Of a DNA stretch of 58,073 bases, positions 33,984 through 44,113 are shown piece after piece; within the stretch, counting starts at the first letter, position 1; each line of letters opens with the position of its first letter. The position numbers were made by a program, and so were the translations under genes. Source of the stretch: Calidifontibacillus oryziterrae (lineage in GTDB: Bacteria; Bacillota; Bacilli; Bacillales; Bacillaceae_J); NCBI RefSeq assembly GCF_000331575.1, contig NZ_ANOK01000008.1, positions 1 to 58,073 on the forward strand, given 5' to 3'. The notes under the pieces were generated by a model, which saw only the letters and a list, made by a program, of their open reading frames with translations, searched no databases and was not told where the DNA came from.

Positions 33984-36900
33984 TTATTCGACAGTTGTTA
34001 CATCTCTTTCTTCTACTGGTTGAACTTCATTACTTTCTATTAACGAAGTTTCACGTTGTTCATCTTCATCATCATCAAAGTCTCTTAATTCAATCTCTTC
34101 TTCATCGCTGGATAGCATTTTAACATCCATACCTAAGCTTTGAAGCTCTTTAATTAATACTTTGAATGATTCAGGTACACCAGGCTCAGGAACATTTTCC
34201 CCTTTAACAATCGCTTCGTAAGTTTTAACACGACCAACAACATCGTCAGACTTAACTGTTAAAATTTCTTGTAAAGTATATGCAGCACCATAAGCCTCTA
34301 ACGCCCAAACCTCCATCTCGCCGAAACGCTGACCACCAAATTGAGCTTTCCCGCCAAGCGGTTGTTGCGTTACTAGAGAGTACGGGCCTGTTGAACGGGC
34401 ATGTAGTTTATCATCAACCATATGAGCAAGCTTAATCATATACATAATTCCTACTGATACTCGATTATCAAAAGGTTCTCCAGTGCGACCGTCGTAAAGG
34501 ATTGTTTTGGCATCTCGTGCCATACCTGCTTCCTCTAGTGTTGCCCATACATCTTCGTCAGTAGCACCATCAAATACTGGTGAAGCTACGTGTATCCCGA
34601 GTTTTCGCGCTGCCATACCAAGGTGCATTTCAAGCACCTGACCAATATTCATCCTTGATGGAACACCAAGTGGATTTAACATGATATCTACCGGAGTACC
34701 ATCTGGCAAAAACGGCATATCCTCTTCAGGTAATATTTTTGAAATTACCCCTTTATTTCCGTGACGTCCTGCCATTTTATCCCCTTCATGAATTTTACGC
34801 TTCTGAACGATAAAAACACGAACTAGTTGGTTTACACCAGGTGGCAATTCATCACCATCTTCACGATTGAAGACTCTAACGTCTAGAATGATTCCGCCGC
34901 CGCCATGTGGTACCCTTAGTGAAGTATCACGAACTTCCCGAGCTTTTTCACCAAAAATAGCGTGTAGTAACCTTTCTTCAGCTGTTAATTCTGTTACCCC
35001 TTTTGGTGTTACCTTACCAACTAATAAATCTCCATCTTTAACCTCAGCACCGATGCGAATAATTCCTCTTTCATCTAGGTTGCGCAGGGCATCTTCACCA
35101 ACGTTTGGAATATCTCTAGTGATTTCTTCTGGTCCTAACTTTGTATCACGTGCTTCAGACTCATATTCTTCAATATGAATAGAAGTATAGACGTCATCTT
35201 TAACAAGGCGCTCACTCATAATGATTGCATCCTCGTAGTTATAGCCTTCCCATGTCATAAATGCAACTAATACATTACGACCAAGGGCTAATTCCCCTTT
35301 GTCCATAGAAGGACCATCTGCAAGAATTTCACCCTTCTTTACCTCATTACCTACAACAACGATAGGACGTTGATTATAACAAGTACCTTGGTTTGAGCGT
35401 TTAAACTTTAACAATTCATATTTATCAAGATTGCCTTTTACCTGTTGGCCATCTACCTCTGAATAACGTCGAACGTGAATATATCCTGCTTCAACATGTT
35501 CAACAATACCATCATGCTTACAAATAACAGCTGCCCCAGAGTCTTTACCATCGACATACTCCATTCCCGTTCCTACAATCGGAGCTTCAGGATTTAACAA
35601 TGGTACCGCTTGCCGCTGCATGTTCGCACCCATTAGCGCACGGTTAGAGTCATCATTCTCAAGGAATGGAATACACGCAGTCGCTGCTGATACTACTTGT
35701 TTCGGAGACACATCCATGTAATCAACACGATCTTTTTTTACAATCGTGTTTTCGCCACGAAAACGAGCAACTACCTCATCGTCAGCAAAAGAGCCGTCCT
35801 CAGTAAGTCTCGCATTTGCTTGCGCCACAACATAATTGTCTTCTTCATCAGCTGTTAAATAATCAATTTGCATTGTAACCTTACCGGTATCTGGGTCGAT
35901 TCGACGATAAGGGGTTTCAATGAACCCAAACCGATTTACTTTTGCGTATGATGATAACGAATTGATCAAACCGATATTTGGTCCTTCAGGTGTCTCAATT
36001 GGACACATGCGTCCATAGTGTGAATAGTGAACATCACGAACTTCAAAGCCTGCCCGCTCACGAGTCAAGCCACCAGGACCAAGTGCAGACAAACGACGTT
36101 TATGCGTTAACTCAGCAAGAGGATTCGTTTGATCCATAAATTGTGAAAGCTGCGAACTTCCGAAAAATTCTTTTATCGCCGCAATTACAGGGCGAATATT
36201 AATTAAAGCTTGAGGAGTAATATTATTCGCATCTTGGATTGACATCCGCTCGCGTACAACACGCTCCATCCGTGACAAACCAATTCTAAATTGATTTTGT
36301 AGAAGCTCTCCAACAGAACGCAATCGGCGATTTCCTAAATGGTCAATGTCATCCGTATCTCCAACCTGATGCAACAGATTAAAGAAATAACTAATAGACG
36401 CAATAATATCTGCAGGTGTTATGTTTTTCACACTTACATCTATGTTCGAGTTTCCGATAACTTTAATAATCTTCTCTCCGTCTTGATCATTTGGAGCAAA
36501 AATATTAATAGATTGAACAGTTATATCTTCATCGATTACGCCACCATTTGGTCTTACCACTTTAAAACCAATATTGTTTTCTAAATAAGGTAGAATTCTA
36601 TCAAGTGTACGGCGATCTAACATCGCTCCCTTTTCTACTAAAACTTCACCAGTTTCAGGATCAGCTAAAGTTTCTGCTATGCGTTGGTTAAAGAGACGAT
36701 TCTTGATATGTAGTTTCTTGTTAATCTTGTAACGACCAACATTTGCCAAATCATAGCGTTTTGGATCAAAGAAACGGGACACTAATAGGCTTTTAGCGTT
36801 TTCTACTGTAGGTGGTTCACCTGGGCGTAAACGTTCATATATTTCTATTAAAGCCTTTTCTGTTGTCTCTGTATTATCTTTGTCTAGCGTATTTCTTAAA

Positions 36901-37547
36901 AACTCATTTTCACCTAGTAATTCTATAATTTCTTGATCTGAGCCGAAGCCAAGGGCGCGCAAAAGAACAGTTACTGGTAGTTTTCGCGTACGATCAATAC
37001 GAACATAAACTACATCCTTAGCATCTGTTTCATACTCGAGCCAAGCCCCTCTGTTCGGGATAACTGTTGCGGTAAAGCCCTTTTTACCATTTTTATCAAT
37101 CTTTCCACTATAATAGACACTTGGTGAACGAACAAGCTGTGAAACAATAACACGTTCAGCACCATTGATGACAAACGTCCCTGTTTCAGTCATTAGCGGA
37201 AAGTCTCCCATAAACACATCTTGTTCTTTAACTTCACCTGTCTCCTTATTGATTAAGCGCACCTTTACTCGCAACGGTGCCGAGTATGTCACATCTCGTT
37301 GTTTTGATTCACCTACAGAGTATTTAGGTTCACCTAAGCTGTAATCAATAAATTCAAGCGATAGATTTCCAGTGAAATCTTCAATTGGAGAAATGTCTTG
37401 GAACATTTCTCGTAGTCCCTCATCAAGAAACCATTGGTAAGATGAGAGCTGAATTTCAATAAGATTTGGTAATTCTAGCACTTCACTAATTCGCGCGTAG
37501 CTCCTACGCTGGCGGTGGCGTCCATACTGAATTAGTTGACCTATCAA
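33984..37547 (-). CDS. rpoB: RNA polymerase beta subunit
   Basis: 1187 residues from the TTG at 37547, supported by GAGGGGTG six bases upstream and by [15 protein letters not shown], which aligns with the B. subtilis start. The frame from 37556 would put the site inside the gene. With this start the rifampicin region has Q469, H482 and S487 at B. subtilis numbering, all wild type, so rifampicin sensitivity is predicted. The acidic C-terminal tail is shorter than in B. subtilis. Confidence 0.98.
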   Translation of the reverse strand: MIGQLIQYGRHRQRRSYARISEVLELPNLIEIQLSSYQWFLDEGLREMFQDISPIEDFTGNLSLEFIDYSLGEPKYSVGESKQRDVTYSAPLRVKVRLINKETGEVKEQDVFMGDFPLMTETGTFVINGAERVIVSQLVRSPSVYYSGKIDKNGKKGFTATVIPNRGAWLEYETDAKDVVYVRIDRTRKLPVTVLLRALGFGSDQEIIELLGENEFLRNTLDKDNTETTEKALIEIYERLRPGEPPTVENAKSLLVSRFFDPKRYDLANVGRYKINKKLHIKNRLFNQRIAETLADPETGEVLVEKGAMLDRRTLDRILPYLENNIGFKVVRPNGGVIDEDITVQSINIFAPNDQDGEKIIKVIGNSNIDVSVKNITPADIIASISYFFNLLHQVGDTDDIDHLGNRRLRSVGELLQNQFRIGLSRMERVVRERMSIQDANNITPQALINIRPVIAAIKEFFGSSQLSQFMDQTNPLAELTHKRRLSALGPGGLTRERAGFEVRDVHYSHYGRMCPIETPEGPNIGLINSLSSYAKVNRFGFIETPYRRIDPDTGKVTMQIDYLTADEEDNYVVAQANARLTEDGSFADDEVVARFRGENTIVKKDRVDYMDVSPKQVVSAATACIPFLENDDSNRALMGANMQRQAVPLLNPEAPIVGTGMEYVDGKDSGAAVICKHDGIVEHVEAGYIHVRRYSEVDGQQVKGNLDKYELLKFKRSNQGTCYNQRPIVVVGNEVKKGEILADGPSMDKGELALGRNVLVAFMTWEGYNYEDAIIMSERLVKDDVYTSIHIEEYESEARDTKLGPEEITRDIPNVGEDALRNLDERGIIRIGAEVKDGDLLVGKVTPKGVTELTAEERLLHAIFGEKAREVRDTSLRVPHGGGGIILDVRVFNREDGDELPPGVNQLVRVFIVQKRKIHEGDKMAGRHGNKGVISKILPEEDMPFLPDGTPVDIMLNPLGVPSRMNIGQVLEMHLGMAARKLGIHVASPVFDGATDEDVWATLEEAGMARDAKTILYDGRTGEPFDNRVSVGIMYMIKLAHMVDDKLHARSTGPYSLVTQQPLGGKAQFGGQRFGEMEVWALEAYGAAYTLQEILTVKSDDVVGRVKTYEAIVKGENVPEPGVPESFKVLIKELQSLGMDVKMLSSDEEEIELRDFDDDEDEQRETSLIESNEVQPVEERDVTTVE

Positions 37548-37698
37548 CTGATTCACCCCTCAAAATAAAACATTTTATTTAGAAAAGCACAAACCTTGAT
37601 TAAAAGGTTTTGCGCGTATTACCAACATTTTTTTCAAACAAAAAAAGCTTCCCTACAAAAGCACTCACATAAATTACGATTTTAATATCTTTTCCAAT

Positions 37699-37750
37699 AT
37701 GTACACTTTTATACAATAACAAAAAAAGTTCCCTTTTCTGGAAGTGTACA
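37699..37750 (-). other. Inverted repeat in the rpoB leader
   Basis: TGTACACTT (37699-37707) and AAGTGTACA (37742-37750), 34 bases apart, with a minus-strand run of seven Ts (37721-37727) in the loop. It lies between the rpoB promoter and start, in a leader of about 210 bases that also has AAACCTT / AAGGTTT arms near 37590-37610. The leader may be regulatory. Confidence 0.4.
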
Positions 37751-37767
37751 TTCATCGGCATTTTACA

Positions 37768-37796
37768 ATCTTATCATAACCAAAATTAACCGTCAA
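37768..37796 (-). promoter_or_regulatory. Promoter of rpoB-rpoC
   Basis: Minus-strand TTGACG (37791-37796), a 17-base spacer, TAAGAT (37768-37773) with an extended TG one base before the -10. It overlaps the stop codon of rsmC, so rpoBC can be expressed apart from rplJL. Confidence 0.6.
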
Positions 37797-38395
37797 CATT
37801 TTTTTGATTTTATGATATAATATCCCTTTTTTTTCGCAACAACTTCAACCACGTTAAAAATTGATTGCAGCTTTTCTATAGCCGAGGGTGCTCCCTGCTT
37901 CTTTTGAATAACAATCCATAACTCACCACCCGAAGTTAAGTACTCATAGGAGCGTTCGAAAATCTCATACACATTTTTCTTCCCTGTACGAATCGGTGGA
38001 TTCGTTAGGATTGCCGCAAAAGATCTTTCTTTTATATCATTAAATAGATCGCTTTTATAAATCTTGACATTTAGAACGCTATTTTGAATACGGTTCTTCT
38101 CAGCTAAGTCCAGAGCTCTTTCATTAATATCAACCATCGTAATGTAGCGATCCGGATATTCCTTACCAAGCGTTAGACCGATAGGCCCATACCCACAGCC
38201 AACATCCAACAACCCACCGCTAACTTCAGGAATTACAAAAGCTTCAATTAGCAATCTCGACCCAAAATCTATTTCTTTTTTCGAGAAAACTCCTAAATCT
38301 GAGGTAAACAAAAGAGAATGGCCTTTGAGGATTGTCTCAAAGGTGAAAGGCTTGCTTTGGACGGAAGGATTACTTGAATAGTAATGTTCTGTCAT
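37793..38395 (-). CDS. rsmC: 16S rRNA guanine-N2 methyltransferase, RsmC family (YbxB)
   Basis: SAM-dependent methyltransferase, 200 residues. SAM motif I LLDVGCGYGPIGL (about 61-73), acidic residue in MVDINERAL, and catalytic ILTNPPIRTGK. B. subtilis YbxB at this place starts MSEHYYSEKPSVKS, which the protein here matches. The ribosome site (AAGGGG) is 14 bases away, longer than usual. Activity on G1207 is inferred from the family. Confidence 0.9.
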   Translation of the reverse strand: MTEHYYSSNPSVQSKPFTFETILKGHSLLFTSDLGVFSKKEIDFGSRLLIEAFVIPEVSGGLLDVGCGYGPIGLTLGKEYPDRYITMVDINERALDLAEKNRIQNSVLNVKIYKSDLFNDIKERSFAAILTNPPIRTGKKNVYEIFERSYEYLTSGGELWIVIQKKQGAPSAIEKLQSIFNVVEVVAKKKGYYIIKSKKC

Positions 38396-38460
38396 AACGA
38401 AAAATTCAACCCCTTCATGTAAGCTTTATTGGGTTAAACAAACTGAGGAATATATAGCAA

Positions 38461-38491
38461 AAAAGCCCGCTTCGATTAAGCGAGCTTTTTC
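38461..38491 (-). terminator. Terminator after rplL
   Basis: Arms AAAAAGCCCGCTT (38461-38473) and AAGCGAGCTTTTT (38479-38491) form a near-perfect stem with a T-run on the minus strand, 12 bases after the rplL stop. Confidence 0.88.
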
Positions 38492-38503
38492 TACAATACA
38501 TAA

Positions 38504-38869
38504 TTACTTAACTTCAACGCCAGCTCCAACTTCTTCAAGTTTAGCTTTAATATCTTCAGCTTCTTCTTTAGATACGCCTTCTTTAAGAGGCTTTGGAGTA
38601 TTGTCAACTAATTCTTTAGCTTCTTTCAAGCCAAGACCAGTGATTTCACGAACTACCTTGATAACTTTAATTTTTTGGTCGCCAGCGCTAGCTAATACAA
38701 CATCAAATTCAGTTTTCTCTTCAGCAGCACCGCCGCCAGCAACAGCTCCACCCATAACAACTGGAGCAGCAGCTGTTACGCCAAACTCTTCCTCGATAGC
38801 TTTTACTAAGTCATTTAATTCTAAAACAGTCATATTTTTAACCGCTTCAATGATTTGTTCTTTAGTCAT
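38504..38869 (-). CDS. rplL: 50S ribosomal protein L7/L12
   Basis: Stalk dimer protein that recruits GTPases. 121 residues: N-terminal dimer domain, Ala/Gly hinge (about 37-50) and a C-terminal domain starting [20 protein letters not shown]. Cotranscribed with rplJ. Confidence 0.98.
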   Translation of the reverse strand: MTKEQIIEAVKNMTVLELNDLVKAIEEEFGVTAAAPVVMGGAVAGGGAAEEKTEFDVVLASAGDQKIKVIKVVREITGLGLKEAKELVDNTPKPLKEGVSKEEAEDIKAKLEEVGAGVEVK

Positions 38870-38921
38870 TTGAATTTTCCTCCTTAATTTTCAGTTCAAT
38901 GTTTTATTCTAACAACAGATC

Positions 38922-39422
38922 TTAAGCACCTTGTTCTTCTTTTTGATCCGCAACAGCTTTTGTTGCAAGAGCAAGATTACGAATAGGAGCTTGTAATACG
39001 CTAAGCAACATAGAAAGTAAGCCTTCGCGTGAAGGAAGGTCAGCTAACGCTTTAACTTCCGCAACAGATGCAATATTCCCTTCGATTATACCCGCTTTAA
39101 TTTCTAAAGCTTCGTGCTTTTTCGCGAATTCATTAAGAATTTTCGCAGGAGCAACTACATCTTCAACACCAAAAGCAACAGCAGTTGGACCAACTAAAAG
39201 CTCATTAAGTGCTGAATAGTTCGTTTCATCAGCAGCCCGACGCATCATTGTGTTTTTGTAAACCTTGAAATCGACACCAGCTTCACGTAATTGCTTACGT
39301 AATTCAGTCACTTCAGCAACACTAAGCCCTCGATAGTCAACAAACACTGTAGATTTGCTATCGCGAAGCTTGCCAGCGATTTCTTGAACAAGTTGTTTCT
39401 TTTGTTCAATGACAGCGCTCAT
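38922..39422 (-). CDS. rplJ: 50S ribosomal protein L10
   Basis: Stalk base. 166 residues: rRNA-binding N domain ([20 protein letters not shown]) and a C-terminal helix that carries L7/L12 dimers. Preceded by an L10 leader with attenuator. Confidence 0.98.
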   Translation of the reverse strand: MSAVIEQKKQLVQEIAGKLRDSKSTVFVDYRGLSVAEVTELRKQLREAGVDFKVYKNTMMRRAADETNYSALNELLVGPTAVAFGVEDVVAPAKILNEFAKKHEALEIKAGIIEGNIASVAEVKALADLPSREGLLSMLLSVLQAPIRNLALATKAVADQKEEQGA

Positions 39423-39630
39423 CTTAACACCTCCTGTATTTTTCTATACCGTACCGTGTTTATAATTTGGATACAAAAACCCCCATGCATAGACATGGGG
39501 GTCCTATATATCCGTTCCTTGCAAAACGCAACAGATTTATAACACACACCTCGGTAGGATATTAAGCAATTTGTCCAACGACTGTATGCACCTACTGTCT
39601 ACGGTATAATTGTTTATTTTTTTACAACGC
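39423..39630 (-). promoter_or_regulatory. L10 ribosomal leader
   Basis: A leader of about 200 bases between a consensus promoter and rplJ, with long-range complementarity (CGTAGACAGTAGGTGC and ACCGAGGTGTG segments on the minus strand) and an internal terminator-like stem. This is where Firmicutes carry the L10(L12)4-binding leader. Assigned by position, size and stems. Confidence 0.75.
39475..39501 (-). terminator. Attenuator in the L10 leader
   Basis: Minus-strand CCCCCAT and ATGGGGG with a short loop, followed by TTTTTG. It lies about 50 bases before rplJ inside the leader, where premature termination would lower rplJ-rplL expression. Confidence 0.8.
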
Positions 39631-39635
39631 TTTTT

Positions 39636-39664
39636 ATTATATATACCTAAGCATTATTTGTCAA
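39636..39664 (-). promoter_or_regulatory. Promoter of rplJ-rplL
   Basis: Full-consensus minus-strand TTGACA (39659-39664), a 17-base spacer, TATAAT (39636-39641), starting just after the rplA stop. Confidence 0.88.
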
Positions 39665-39665
39665 C

Positions 39666-40367
39666 TTATTTGCCAGCTAATACTGGAGAAACGTCAACCT
39701 TAATACCAGGGCCCATTGTAGAAGCAATTGAAACATTCTTCATATATGTTCCTTTTGCGGCAGCAGGCTTAGCTTTTTGAATTGTTTCAACAATTGTTTC
39801 AAGGTTGCCTACTAACTTTTCAGTATCAAATGATACTTTTCCAATTGGAACATGAATATTTCCAGCTTTATCAACACGATATTCAACTTTACCAGCTTTA
39901 ATATCGTTAATAGCCTTTGCTACATCAAATGTAACTGTACCTGTTTTAGGATTTGGCATTAAACCTTTTGGTCCTAATACACGACCAAGCTTACCTACTT
40001 CACCCATCATATCAGGTGTAGCTACTACGACATCAAATTCGAACCAGCCTTGTTGAATTTTGTTAATATATTCAGCATCGCCTACATAGTCTGCACCTGC
40101 AGCTTCCGCCTCTTTAATTTTTTCACCTTTAGCAAAAACTAATACGCGTTGAGTTTTACCAGTACCATGTGGTAATACAACAGCACCGCGAATTTGTTGA
40201 TCAGCTTTCTTAGGATCTACACCTAAACGAAAAGCAATTTCTACACTCTCATCAAACTTTGCAGTAGCCGTTTTCTTTACTAATTCAACAGCTTCTTGAA
40301 CTGGATACGCTTTAGAGCGATCAACAAGCTTTGCTAATTCTTGATATCTTTTACCTTTTTTAGCCAT
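39666..40367 (-). CDS. rplA: 50S ribosomal protein L1
   Basis: E-site stalk protein and usual translational repressor of its own operon. 233 residues from the ATG at 40367 (GAGGAGG upstream); the frame to 40454 covers the candidate L1 site and has no homology. [20 protein letters not shown] and [18 protein letters not shown] are diagnostic. Confidence 0.98.
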   Translation of the reverse strand: MAKKGKRYQELAKLVDRSKAYPVQEAVELVKKTATAKFDESVEIAFRLGVDPKKADQQIRGAVVLPHGTGKTQRVLVFAKGEKIKEAEAAGADYVGDAEYINKIQQGWFEFDVVVATPDMMGEVGKLGRVLGPKGLMPNPKTGTVTFDVAKAINDIKAGKVEYRVDKAGNIHVPIGKVSFDTEKLVGNLETIVETIQKAKPAAAKGTYMKNVSIASTMGPGIKVDVSPVLAGK

Positions 40368-40386
40368 ACATAAATCCTCCTCATCT

Positions 40387-40412
40387 GTGGTTTTAACGGT
40401 TTTACCTCCCAC
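40387..40412 (-). promoter_or_regulatory. Candidate L1-binding hairpin before rplA
   Basis: Minus-strand RNA GUGGGAGG...CCGUUAAAACCAC, with GUGG/CCAC closing and GG/CC inside. It shares this pattern with the site before rplK (40939-40967), and it lies about 20 bases before the rplA start. A larger stem, GGTTGCGA / TCGCAACC (40420-40456), lies just upstream. Confidence 0.55.
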
Positions 40413-40485
40413 GAATAAAGGTTGCGAAAAGGAGATATTCCTTACCACTCGCAACCCGCGCCAATCACATTAGCAACTCACGGGA

Positions 40486-40911
40486 TTAATCTTCAATCGT
40501 AATACCCATGCTTCGTGCTGTACCCTCAACCATACGCATCGCAGATTCTACGTTAGCAGCGTTAAGGTCAGGCATTTTTTGTTCGGCGATTTCACGTACT
40601 TTATCACGTTTAACCGTTGCAACTTTTTTCTTGTTTGGCTCACCAGAACCAGACTGAATACCAGCCGCTACTTTTAGAAGAACAGCAGCAGGTGGAGTTT
40701 TCGTAATAAACGTAAATGAACGATCCTCGAATACTGTAATTTCAACAGGGATAATTAATCCTGCTTGTTCTGCTGTACGAGCATTGAACTCCTTACAGAA
40801 TCCCATGATGTTTACACCCGCTTGACCTAGTGCAGGACCAACTGGTGGCGCTGGATTTGCTTTACCAGCAGGAATTTGTAATTTTACAATTTTAATTACT
40901 TTTTTAGCCAC
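40486..40911 (-). CDS. rplK: 50S ribosomal protein L11
   Basis: 141 residues from the GTG at 40911; GGAGGTG lies seven bases upstream. The start [20 protein letters not shown] matches B. subtilis, which also uses GTG. GTPase-centre protein and thiostrepton site; the Pro-rich [11 protein letters not shown] is intact. The frame to 40971 adds 20 residues covering the leader site. Confidence 0.98.
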   Translation of the reverse strand: MAKKVIKIVKLQIPAGKANPAPPVGPALGQAGVNIMGFCKEFNARTAEQAGLIIPVEITVFEDRSFTFITKTPPAAVLLKVAAGIQSGSGEPNKKKVATVKRDKVREIAEQKMPDLNAANVESAMRMVEGTARSMGITIED

Positions 40912-40938
40912 GAGACACACCTCCTTAAAGTCCGTGAT

Positions 40939-40967
40939 GTGGTTATAAGGCTTGTAGGCCCTCCCAC
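40939..40967 (-). promoter_or_regulatory. Candidate L1-binding hairpin before rplK
   Basis: Minus-strand RNA with GUGGGAGGG, then GCC and CUUAUAACCAC. The outer GUGG/CCAC and inner GGC/GCC pairs form a hairpin 28 bases before the rplK start. It is closely similar to the site before rplA. Confidence 0.55.
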
Positions 40968-41022
40968 TCATACTCCTATATATATCAATAGCCTCGTTTC
41001 GAGACTCATAGGAAACACGAGA

Positions 41023-41051
41023 ATTTTATCATTAATCATTGTTAAATGCAA
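41023..41051 (-). promoter_or_regulatory. Promoter of rplK-rplA
   Basis: Minus-strand TTGCAT (41046-41051), a 17-base spacer, TAAAAT (41023-41028) with an extended TG before the -10. It follows an AAGGGAA / TTCCCTT stem (41051-41070) downstream of nusG. Confidence 0.6.
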
Positions 41052-41097
41052 GGGAAAAATTATTCCCTTTAGCCTACTGTATAACTTCTATAATGAT

Positions 41098-41631
41098 CTA
41101 TAAGCGTGCGATTTGAGAGAAATCAAGCTCCACCGGAGTTTCTCTTCCAAACATATTTACATGAACCTTTACTTTGTGCTTGTCCATTTCAATTTCCTCT
41201 ACTGTACCTGTAAAGTTAGTGAAAGGCCCTTCGATAACACGGACTGTCTCTTTAAGTTCAAAATCGACCTCAGTTGGTACTCGATCCATTCCCATTCTCT
41301 TTAAGATAACCTCAACCTCATCCGGTTGTAGTGGAATTGGTTTAGATCCTGAACCTGTGGAGCCTACAAATCCTGTTACACCAGGTGTATTTCGAACAAC
41401 ATACCATGAATCATCAGTCATAATAATTTCTACAAGTACGTATCCAGGAAATACTTTCTTCTTCACAACTTTCTTTTTACCATTTTTAATCTCGTTTTCT
41501 TCCTCTTCAGGAACAACAATTCGAAAGATTTTATCCTGCATACCCATAGACTCAACACGTTTTTCTAAATTTGCTTTTACTTTGTTTTCATACCCTGAAT
41601 ATGTATGAACAACATACCAATTTTTCTCCAT
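41098..41631 (-). CDS. nusG: Transcription elongation/antitermination factor NusG
   Basis: 177 residues. NGN domain (EKNWYVVHTYSGYENKVKAN at the start) and a C-terminal KOW domain (VRVIEGPFTNFTGTVEEIE). In Bacillus NusG stimulates pausing. It has a gap of 200 bases from secE with a terminator. Confidence 0.98.
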   Translation of the reverse strand: MEKNWYVVHTYSGYENKVKANLEKRVESMGMQDKIFRIVVPEEEENEIKNGKKKVVKKKVFPGYVLVEIIMTDDSWYVVRNTPGVTGFVGSTGSGSKPIPLQPDEVEVILKRMGMDRVPTEVDFELKETVRVIEGPFTNFTGTVEEIEMDKHKVKVHVNMFGRETPVELDFSQIARL

Positions 41632-41704
41632 TAGCTAGGACTAAGTAGTCCATTCCCTCCCTGTTCGATTAATTAGGTGGCGAAACACAGATATTCCTTT
41701 GATC

Positions 41705-41720
41705 TTTCACGATTGAAAGA
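41705..41720 (-). other. Short inverted repeat in the nusG leader
   Basis: CTTTCA and TGAAAG around CGAT, about 75 bases before the nusG start, with no T-run. The 200-base secE-nusG gap otherwise holds the secE terminator and no gene. Confidence 0.3.
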
Positions 41721-41756
41721 CTAGTTGCTTGTTATTACGAAAATTTTTCAAACAAA

Positions 41757-41778
41757 CACGAAAAACCCGCAAGCGGGT
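41757..41778 (-). terminator. Terminator after secE
   Basis: Minus-strand AACCCGC TT GCGGGTT followed by TTTTCG. It separates secE from nusG, so nusG either has its own promoter (none clear) or depends on read-through. Confidence 0.75.
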
Positions 41779-41831
41779 TATATTTCCTGTATTTCCTTGA
41801 TTATACAGTATTATACCATAATTACAAAACG

Positions 41832-42014
41832 TCATCCAATAATTAACCGAATTAGTTTAGAAATTCCTAAATCAATCACACTGAAAAATACTGCAAAAAA
41901 CGTAACAGTAACAATTACTGTAATTGTATAACGTGTTAGTTCCTTTTTTTTCGGCCAGCTCACTTTCTTCATTTCGCGAGCAACATCTTGCAGGAACCTA
42001 ATCATAGATTTCAT
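41832..42014 (-). CDS. secE: Protein translocase subunit SecE
   Basis: 60 residues with one membrane helix (about 31-53, TITVIVTVTFFAVFFSVIDLG) and the conserved amphipathic VSWPKKKELTRYT before it. GGAGGTAG precedes the ATG. Confidence 0.97.
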   Translation of the reverse strand: MKSMIRFLQDVAREMKKVSWPKKKELTRYTITVIVTVTFFAVFFSVIDLGISKLIRLIIG

Positions 42015-42051
42015 GTAGCTACCTCCAACTCCATAAGTCAGTCATTGTAAA

Positions 42052-42081
42052 ACTTTATCATAGTAGCAATTTATATGTCAA
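42052..42081 (-). promoter_or_regulatory. Promoter of secE
   Basis: Minus-strand TTGACA (42076-42081), an 18-base spacer, TAAAGT (42052-42057) with an extended TG. It sits in the 114-base sigH-secE gap, which holds no rpmG. Confidence 0.6.
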
Positions 42082-42115
42082 TGACACTTGCAAATATTAA
42101 TAAATTCATCACATT

Positions 42116-42150
42116 AAGGAAATTATCATTATGATAAGGTAATTTCCCTT
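42116..42150 (-). other. Stem at the sigH 3' end
   Basis: AAGGAAATTA (42116-42125) pairs with TAATTTCC-CTT (42140-42150) across the sigH stop codon. No T-run follows on the minus strand, so it is not a standard terminator. Confidence 0.35.
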
Positions 42151-42782
42151 AGTTCTAAATATCGTTCCAGCTTTCGCTTAACGCGTTGAAGGGCATTATC
42201 AATAGATTTAACATGACGATTTAAATCCTCCGAGATCTCTTGATAAGAACGTCCGTCTAAATATAAGCTCAAAACCTTTTGCTCTAGATCACTTAATATT
42301 TCTGCCATTTTCACTTCAATATCATCGAATTCTTCTTGATTAATTATTAACTCTTCCGGATCAAGTGCCTTTGTTCCCGTAATCACATCCAGTAAGGTCC
42401 GATCAGATTCCTCATCATAAATAGGCTTGTCCAATGAAACATAGGAATTCAACGGGATGTGCTTTTGTCTTGTTGCTGTTTTTATTGCTGTTATAATCTG
42501 CCTTGTTATACATAACTCAGCAAACGCCTTAAAGGATGATAGCTTGTCCTCTTTATAATCACGTATCGCTTTATAAAGGCCAATCATTCCTTCTTGAACG
42601 ATATCCTCACGATCAGCGCCGATCAAAAAATAAGACCTTGCTTTTGCACGGACAAAATTTTTGTACTTATTGATTAAGTACTCTAATGCTTCACTTGACC
42701 CTGCGTGGACTAGTTCTACTATTTCTTCATCCTCTAGACGTTCTAGTTCATTGGTGGTATTTTCCTCGAGGTGTAAGCTCAC
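42129..42782 (-). CDS. sigH: RNA polymerase sigma-H factor
   Basis: Early-sporulation and post-exponential sigma factor. 217 residues from the GTG at 42782 (GGAGGG eight bases upstream). Region 2 with DIVQEGMIGLYKAIRDY (about 61-77) and region 4 with HTH YQEISEDLNRHVKSIDNAL near the C terminus. In B. subtilis it is AbrB-repressed. Confidence 0.97.
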   Translation of the reverse strand: MSLHLEENTTNELERLEDEEIVELVHAGSSEALEYLINKYKNFVRAKARSYFLIGADREDIVQEGMIGLYKAIRDYKEDKLSSFKAFAELCITRQIITAIKTATRQKHIPLNSYVSLDKPIYDEESDRTLLDVITGTKALDPEELIINQEEFDDIEVKMAEILSDLEQKVLSLYLDGRSYQEISEDLNRHVKSIDNALQRVKRKLERYLELREITLS

Positions 42783-42822
42783 TCTTTGATCCCTCCGTCC
42801 ACATCGCGCTAAATATAGAAAT

Positions 42823-42852
42823 ATTATACAGTAGAAAAATTAAGGGCGTCAA
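42823..42852 (-). promoter_or_regulatory. sigma-A promoter of sigH
   Basis: Minus-strand TTGACG (42847-42852), an 18-base spacer, TATAAT (42823-42828), in the gap after rae1. Confidence 0.7.
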
Positions 42853-42856
42853 CTAC

Positions 42857-43366
42857 TCAAGACTGCCCACGACGCCATTTTTCGAAAATTTCAAAAATTT
42901 CTCTCTTTATTTCAATCCGATTCGGCGCTTTTGCTTCGTTTGTTTTTTTAACCGAGCGATTTATTTTTTTTTCAATAGAATTCATTTCGTCTAGTAGCTC
43001 ACGTGCAGATTTCCGCAGTGCACCTTGACCAAAAATGACCCATTGCTCTGTAAAATCTGAAGTGGCTACATGAACTTGCGTTTTTAAATTATTTAATTGA
43101 CTAGCCATCTTTTCTATCCGTTCATCGGCAGTCTCATTTTCTTTAGTAAAAATCACCTCAACATTAAGGTTCGTAATTTTTTTTTCAATTCCCGGCACAA
43201 GATGTGCATCAAAAACAATAATCACCCTGTATCCAGTAAACGCTTTATACTCCGCCATTTTTTCAATTAGCCTATCTCGAGCACTAGCAAAATCTTGTTT
43301 CTTTAATTCCCGAAGTTCAGGCCAAGCGCCAATAATGTTATAGCCATCGACTAACAAAACATCCAT
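42857..43366 (-). CDS. rae1: NYN-domain endoribonuclease Rae1 (YacP)
   Basis: Ribosome-associated endonuclease of the PIN-like NYN family that cuts mRNA in the A site in B. subtilis. 169 residues. Acidic site VLLVDGYNIIGAWPEL (4-18), later IIVFDAH and VATSDFTEQW carry further Asp residues. Cluster with mrnC and rlmB fits an RNA-processing role. Confidence 0.92.
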   Translation of the reverse strand: MDVLLVDGYNIIGAWPELRELKKQDFASARDRLIEKMAEYKAFTGYRVIIVFDAHLVPGIEKKITNLNVEVIFTKENETADERIEKMASQLNNLKTQVHVATSDFTEQWVIFGQGALRKSARELLDEMNSIEKKINRSVKKTNEAKAPNRIEIKREIFEIFEKWRRGQS

Positions 43367-43372
43367 ACCCGA

Positions 43373-44113
43373 CTACTCTCCAACAGGATTCCGTTTTCGA
43401 TAAACCTCATACATTAATAAACCTGCTGCTACAGAGGCATTTAATGATGTAACGTTCCCTATCATTGGCAATTTCACTAAAAAATCGCACTTTTCTCGAA
43501 TAAGTCTCCCCATACCTTTTCCTTCACTTCCAATTACGATAGCAAGCGGCATTGTTCCATCCATTTGTCTAAAATCCTGTTTACCCTTTGCATCTGTTCC
43601 AATAATCCATAAACCTCTATCTTTTAATTCCTCTATCGTTCTGGCTAAGTTGGTTACTCGCACTACCGGAACATGTTCAATTGCTCCTGTCGATGATTTG
43701 GCAACTGCAGCCGTAAGGCCAACTGCCCGCCTTTTAGGAATAATTACGCCATGAACACCGGATGCATCTGCAGTTCGAAGAATTGACCCTAAATTATGAG
43801 GATCCTCGATTTCATCTAAAAGCAGAAAGAACGGATCCTCATTTTTTGAAGCTGATGCTTGAAATAAGTCATCAATTTCAGCATATTTATAAGCAGCTAC
43901 GGATGCGGCTACACCTTGATGATTACCTGAAACCATCTGGTCTATTTTTTGTTTGGGGACATTTTGTACTATCACACCAGCATCCTTTGCAAGCTGGATT
44001 ACTTGCTGCATTTGCCCCTTATTTGAACCTTCCGCAATCCAAATTTTATTGATGTCACGTCCAGCTCTTAATGCTTCAAGTACGGGATTTTTCCCGATTA
44101 TCCACTCACTCAT
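43373..44113 (-). CDS. rlmB: 23S rRNA (guanosine-2'-O)-methyltransferase RlmB
   Basis: SpoU-type knot methyltransferase. 246 residues from the ATG at 44113 (AAGGAGGG upstream, 8-base overlap with mrnC). N-terminal substrate domain, then SPOUT motifs [28 protein letters not shown] and [20 protein letters not shown]. Confidence 0.95.
   Translation of the reverse strand: MSEWIIGKNPVLEALRAGRDINKIWIAEGSNKGQMQQVIQLAKDAGVIVQNVPKQKIDQMVSGNHQGVAASVAAYKYAEIDDLFQASASKNEDPFFLLLDEIEDPHNLGSILRTADASGVHGVIIPKRRAVGLTAAVAKSSTGAIEHVPVVRVTNLARTIEELKDRGLWIIGTDAKGKQDFRQMDGTMPLAIVIGSEGKGMGRLIREKCDFLVKLPMIGNVTSLNASVAAGLLMYEVYRKRNPVGE

Noticed and set aside
41174..41608. 144-codon plus-strand frame opposite nusG
   Set aside because: Shadow frame inside nusG; Ser/Thr-rich translation typical of antisense to such genes.
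41725..41931. Plus-strand 68-codon frame in the secE-nusG gap
   Set aside because: It overlaps secE antisense and the terminator, and has no ribosome binding site.
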